Assembly (NCBI GenBank): GCA_951812795.1
Contig: OX638325.1
Location: 2,318,277-2,382,276, forward strand
Length of the DNA: 64,000 nucleotides
Direction: 5' to 3'
DNA from: an uncultured Dehalococcoidia bacterium
GTDB lineage: Bacteria; Chloroflexota; Dehalococcoidia; Lucifugimonadales; Lucifugimonadaceae
Below, in pieces: positions 62,607-64,000 of the stretch. Each line of letters opens with the position of its first letter. The first letter of the stretch is position 1. The translations under genes and the position numbers were made by a program. The notes below the pieces were generated by a model, which saw only the letters and a list, made by a program, of their open reading frames with translations, searched no databases and had not been told where the DNA came from.

Positions 62607-64000
62607 TTACCGGACCATCCACAGACGTTCGCCGTCGGTGCGTAGTTCAACCGTCCCTAACACGTCGGTTCTGAAGACGCGTTCTTCTCCGACTTTCGCC
62701 GTGAGTCGTCTGATCACTTCTGGATGAGGATGGCCGTATCGGTTGCCGGTGCCCGCAGCGACGACTACGGCAGCCGGGTTAACCGCGTCCAGTAACATCT
62801 GGGTCGAAGACGTGTTGCTTCCGTGGTGCGGAGCTTTGAGTACGGTCATACGCAAATCCGGAATCGTGGACACCAAGAAAGACTCCGCCGGACGTTCGAT
62901 GTCCCCGGTGAGAAGGAATTCAACGTCACCGTAGCTGAGTCGCGCGACGATCGACGCGTCGTTGATCTCCGAGCAGGAACCTGAGGAGATCAGGCAACCT
63001 GCAGCAATCACCTCCAAGAAGACATGTTCGTCTAGGCCGATCATCAATCCGGGTGTGGCGATCCTAACGTCGTCGTGATTTTCAATCGCGTTCTCCCAGG
63101 ACGAGAAGGCGTCGCTCGATGCGGTCAGGCCAGAATGTAGAGCGGTGCCGACGGAGAACCGCTGCAGAACCGCGGGCAATCCGCCAACGTGGTCAGCGTC
63201 AGTGTGCGTAAGCACCACAACATCGATCTCGCGATCCGTGAGTGGCAGTAAACCGGACAATATATCTGCGACTTGAGTGCGGTCGCCGCCGCCATCGACC
63301 AGCACTCGATTGCCGTTAGGGGTTTCGATTAATGTAGATTCGCCGTGAGACGTTTCGAGAAAACGAACGCTCAGGTACTGCTTTGGGTGATTCTGAGTCA
63401 GAATAGCACCCCAAAAAACGATCCCAATGATGAGAAATAACGCCGTAAATGCCGCCGACGCGACTAGGTGTCTGGATGTCGTGTCGCTCGCAATTCTTGA
63501 AATGCTGCTCGCAGAATGTCCGATGCGAGATGCGGAATTTTTCAATTGCGGCAAAAACGGCAACAGCGCCGCGAATATCGAGTAGTACGCGACGGTCAAC
63601 CAAATGGACCACGAGCCTGATTCAATCGGTTTGGGCGGTAGGTAGGCAAAGAATTCGGCGATCCGGGTGATATAAATCGTCGACGCGTACACCGGTATCG
63701 CCGCGATTTCCGTCACCAGAGAGAACGGGAACATGCCGATGGCGACGAGCATTGCCGATGAGATGACGAGTATCGGCATCGCCGGAACCGCCAAAAGCGT
63801 CGCCAATCCTCCCCAGATCGGTACTGCGTCGAAATGCAATGCGACCAATGGCAGCGTGCCGAGTGTCGATGCGAACGAGACGGCGAGCGACCCGATGACG
63901 AATCGGCGAATTCGATCGGTCAAGACCGAACGCTCGTTTTGTGTTCCGGAAGTCGGGGCAACCTCCGTGAAACCGTCGAGGATGGGAGCCACAAACGCGA
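62607..64000 (-). CDS. comEC: ComEC/Rec2 DNA-uptake channel, C-terminal part (start outside window)
   Basis: At least 461 residues of ComEC, the inner-membrane channel for single-strand DNA in natural transformation. The first part has the competence-domain helices (SFASTLGTLPLVALHF, then VPAMPILVISSAMLV). From about residue 200 comes the metallo-beta-lactamase domain: FLETSHGESTLIETP, LTHTDADHVGGLP with the metal ligands, FLLTGDIERPAE and LKAPHHGSN. The frame is open at the window edge, so the N-terminus lies beyond 64000. It converges on the EF-G-like gene with two bases between stops. Confidence 0.9.
   Translation of the reverse strand, partial: AFVAPILDGFTEVAPTSGTQNERSVLTDRIRRFVIGSLAVSFASTLGTLPLVALHFDAVPIWGGLATLLAVPAMPILVISSAMLVAIGMFPFSLVTEIAAIPVYASTIYITRIAEFFAYLPPKPIESGSWSIWLTVAYYSIFAALLPFLPQLKNSASRIGHSASSISRIASDTTSRHLVASAAFTALFLIIGIVFWGAILTQNHPKQYLSVRFLETSHGESTLIETPNGNRVLVDGGGDRTQVADILSGLLPLTDREIDVVVLTHTDADHVGGLPAVLQRFSVGTALHSGLTASSDAFSSWENAIENHDDVRIATPGLMIGLDEHVFLEVIAAGCLISSGSCSEINDASIVARLSYGDVEFLLTGDIERPAESFLVSTIPDLRMTVLKAPHHGSNTSSTQMLLDAVNPAAVVVAAGTGNRYGHPHPEVIRRLTAKVGEERVFRTDVLGTVELRTDGERLWMVR

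Overview
The window looks like a chromosome segment of a marine Chloroflexota bacterium, probably a SAR202-type relative of Dehalococcoidia. The points for this are: a periplasmic lipoprotein with the VVVEKEV-type linker common in Chloroflexota; a mandelate-racemase-type enolase-superfamily enzyme next to a flavin-dependent luciferase-like monooxygenase; paired sulfatases; GYD, YCII and amidohydrolase-2 genes; and a 16S rRNA with Chloroflexota-like bases around position 3200. This is inference from gene families; placing the 16S sequence on a tree would settle it.

Layout. 1-4.2 kb: edge of a peptide-type ABC substrate-binding lipoprotein, then a solitary 16S rRNA gene with its own promoter, processing stem and terminator, and no tRNA, 23S or 5S behind it. 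4.2-14.3 kb: three toxin-antitoxin pairs among a cytochrome c lipoprotein, a sensor kinase, an enolase-superfamily enzyme, a luciferase-like monooxygenase, a McrC gene broken by a stop codon, a truncated REP-associated transposase, cobU and a histidinol-phosphatase-like gene. 14.3-17.9 kb: a cobalamin block on the minus strand (B12-binding/XRE regulator, cobT, cobS). cobT carries an in-frame insertion built from the intergenic palindromic repeats. 18-26 kb: an MscR-like dehydrogenase, a cupin, two RDD proteins, two tandem ERG4/ERG24-type reductases, a GIY-YIG protein, a tandem repeat array and an MFS transporter.

26.4-39.3 kb is one gene for a protein of about 4,294 residues. It has six seven-bladed FG-GAP beta-propellers, each lying inside a fibronectin type III domain, plus nine free FN3 domains, a cadherin domain, a Pro/Thr stalk and a C-terminal membrane anchor. 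39.4-41.4 kb is a scarred segment between two tRNA-Ile(GAT)-like sequences. It holds a 5'-truncated second copy of the B12/XRE regulator, a fasciclin fragment and a decayed MFS copy.

41.5-64 kb is mostly metabolic and housekeeping: DedA, GYD and YCII proteins, a class I glutamine amidotransferase with an altered active site, an amidohydrolase, two near-identical sulfatases either side of a DUF418 membrane protein, Nudix, HpcH/HpaI aldolase, tmk with an R3H/AAA ATPase, gap, eno, rph with a LOG-like protein, a PanE-like reductase, an EF-G-like GTPase and the end of comEC. Short palindromic repeats of several families sit in many intergenic gaps and in places run into genes.

The strongest leads are the B12-sensing regulators with a C-terminal XRE domain beside cobalamin-assembly genes, the propeller-in-FN3 giant protein, the repeat-derived insertion in cobT, and the free-standing 16S unit. 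Starts, families and motifs were judged by eye; no database search was run.
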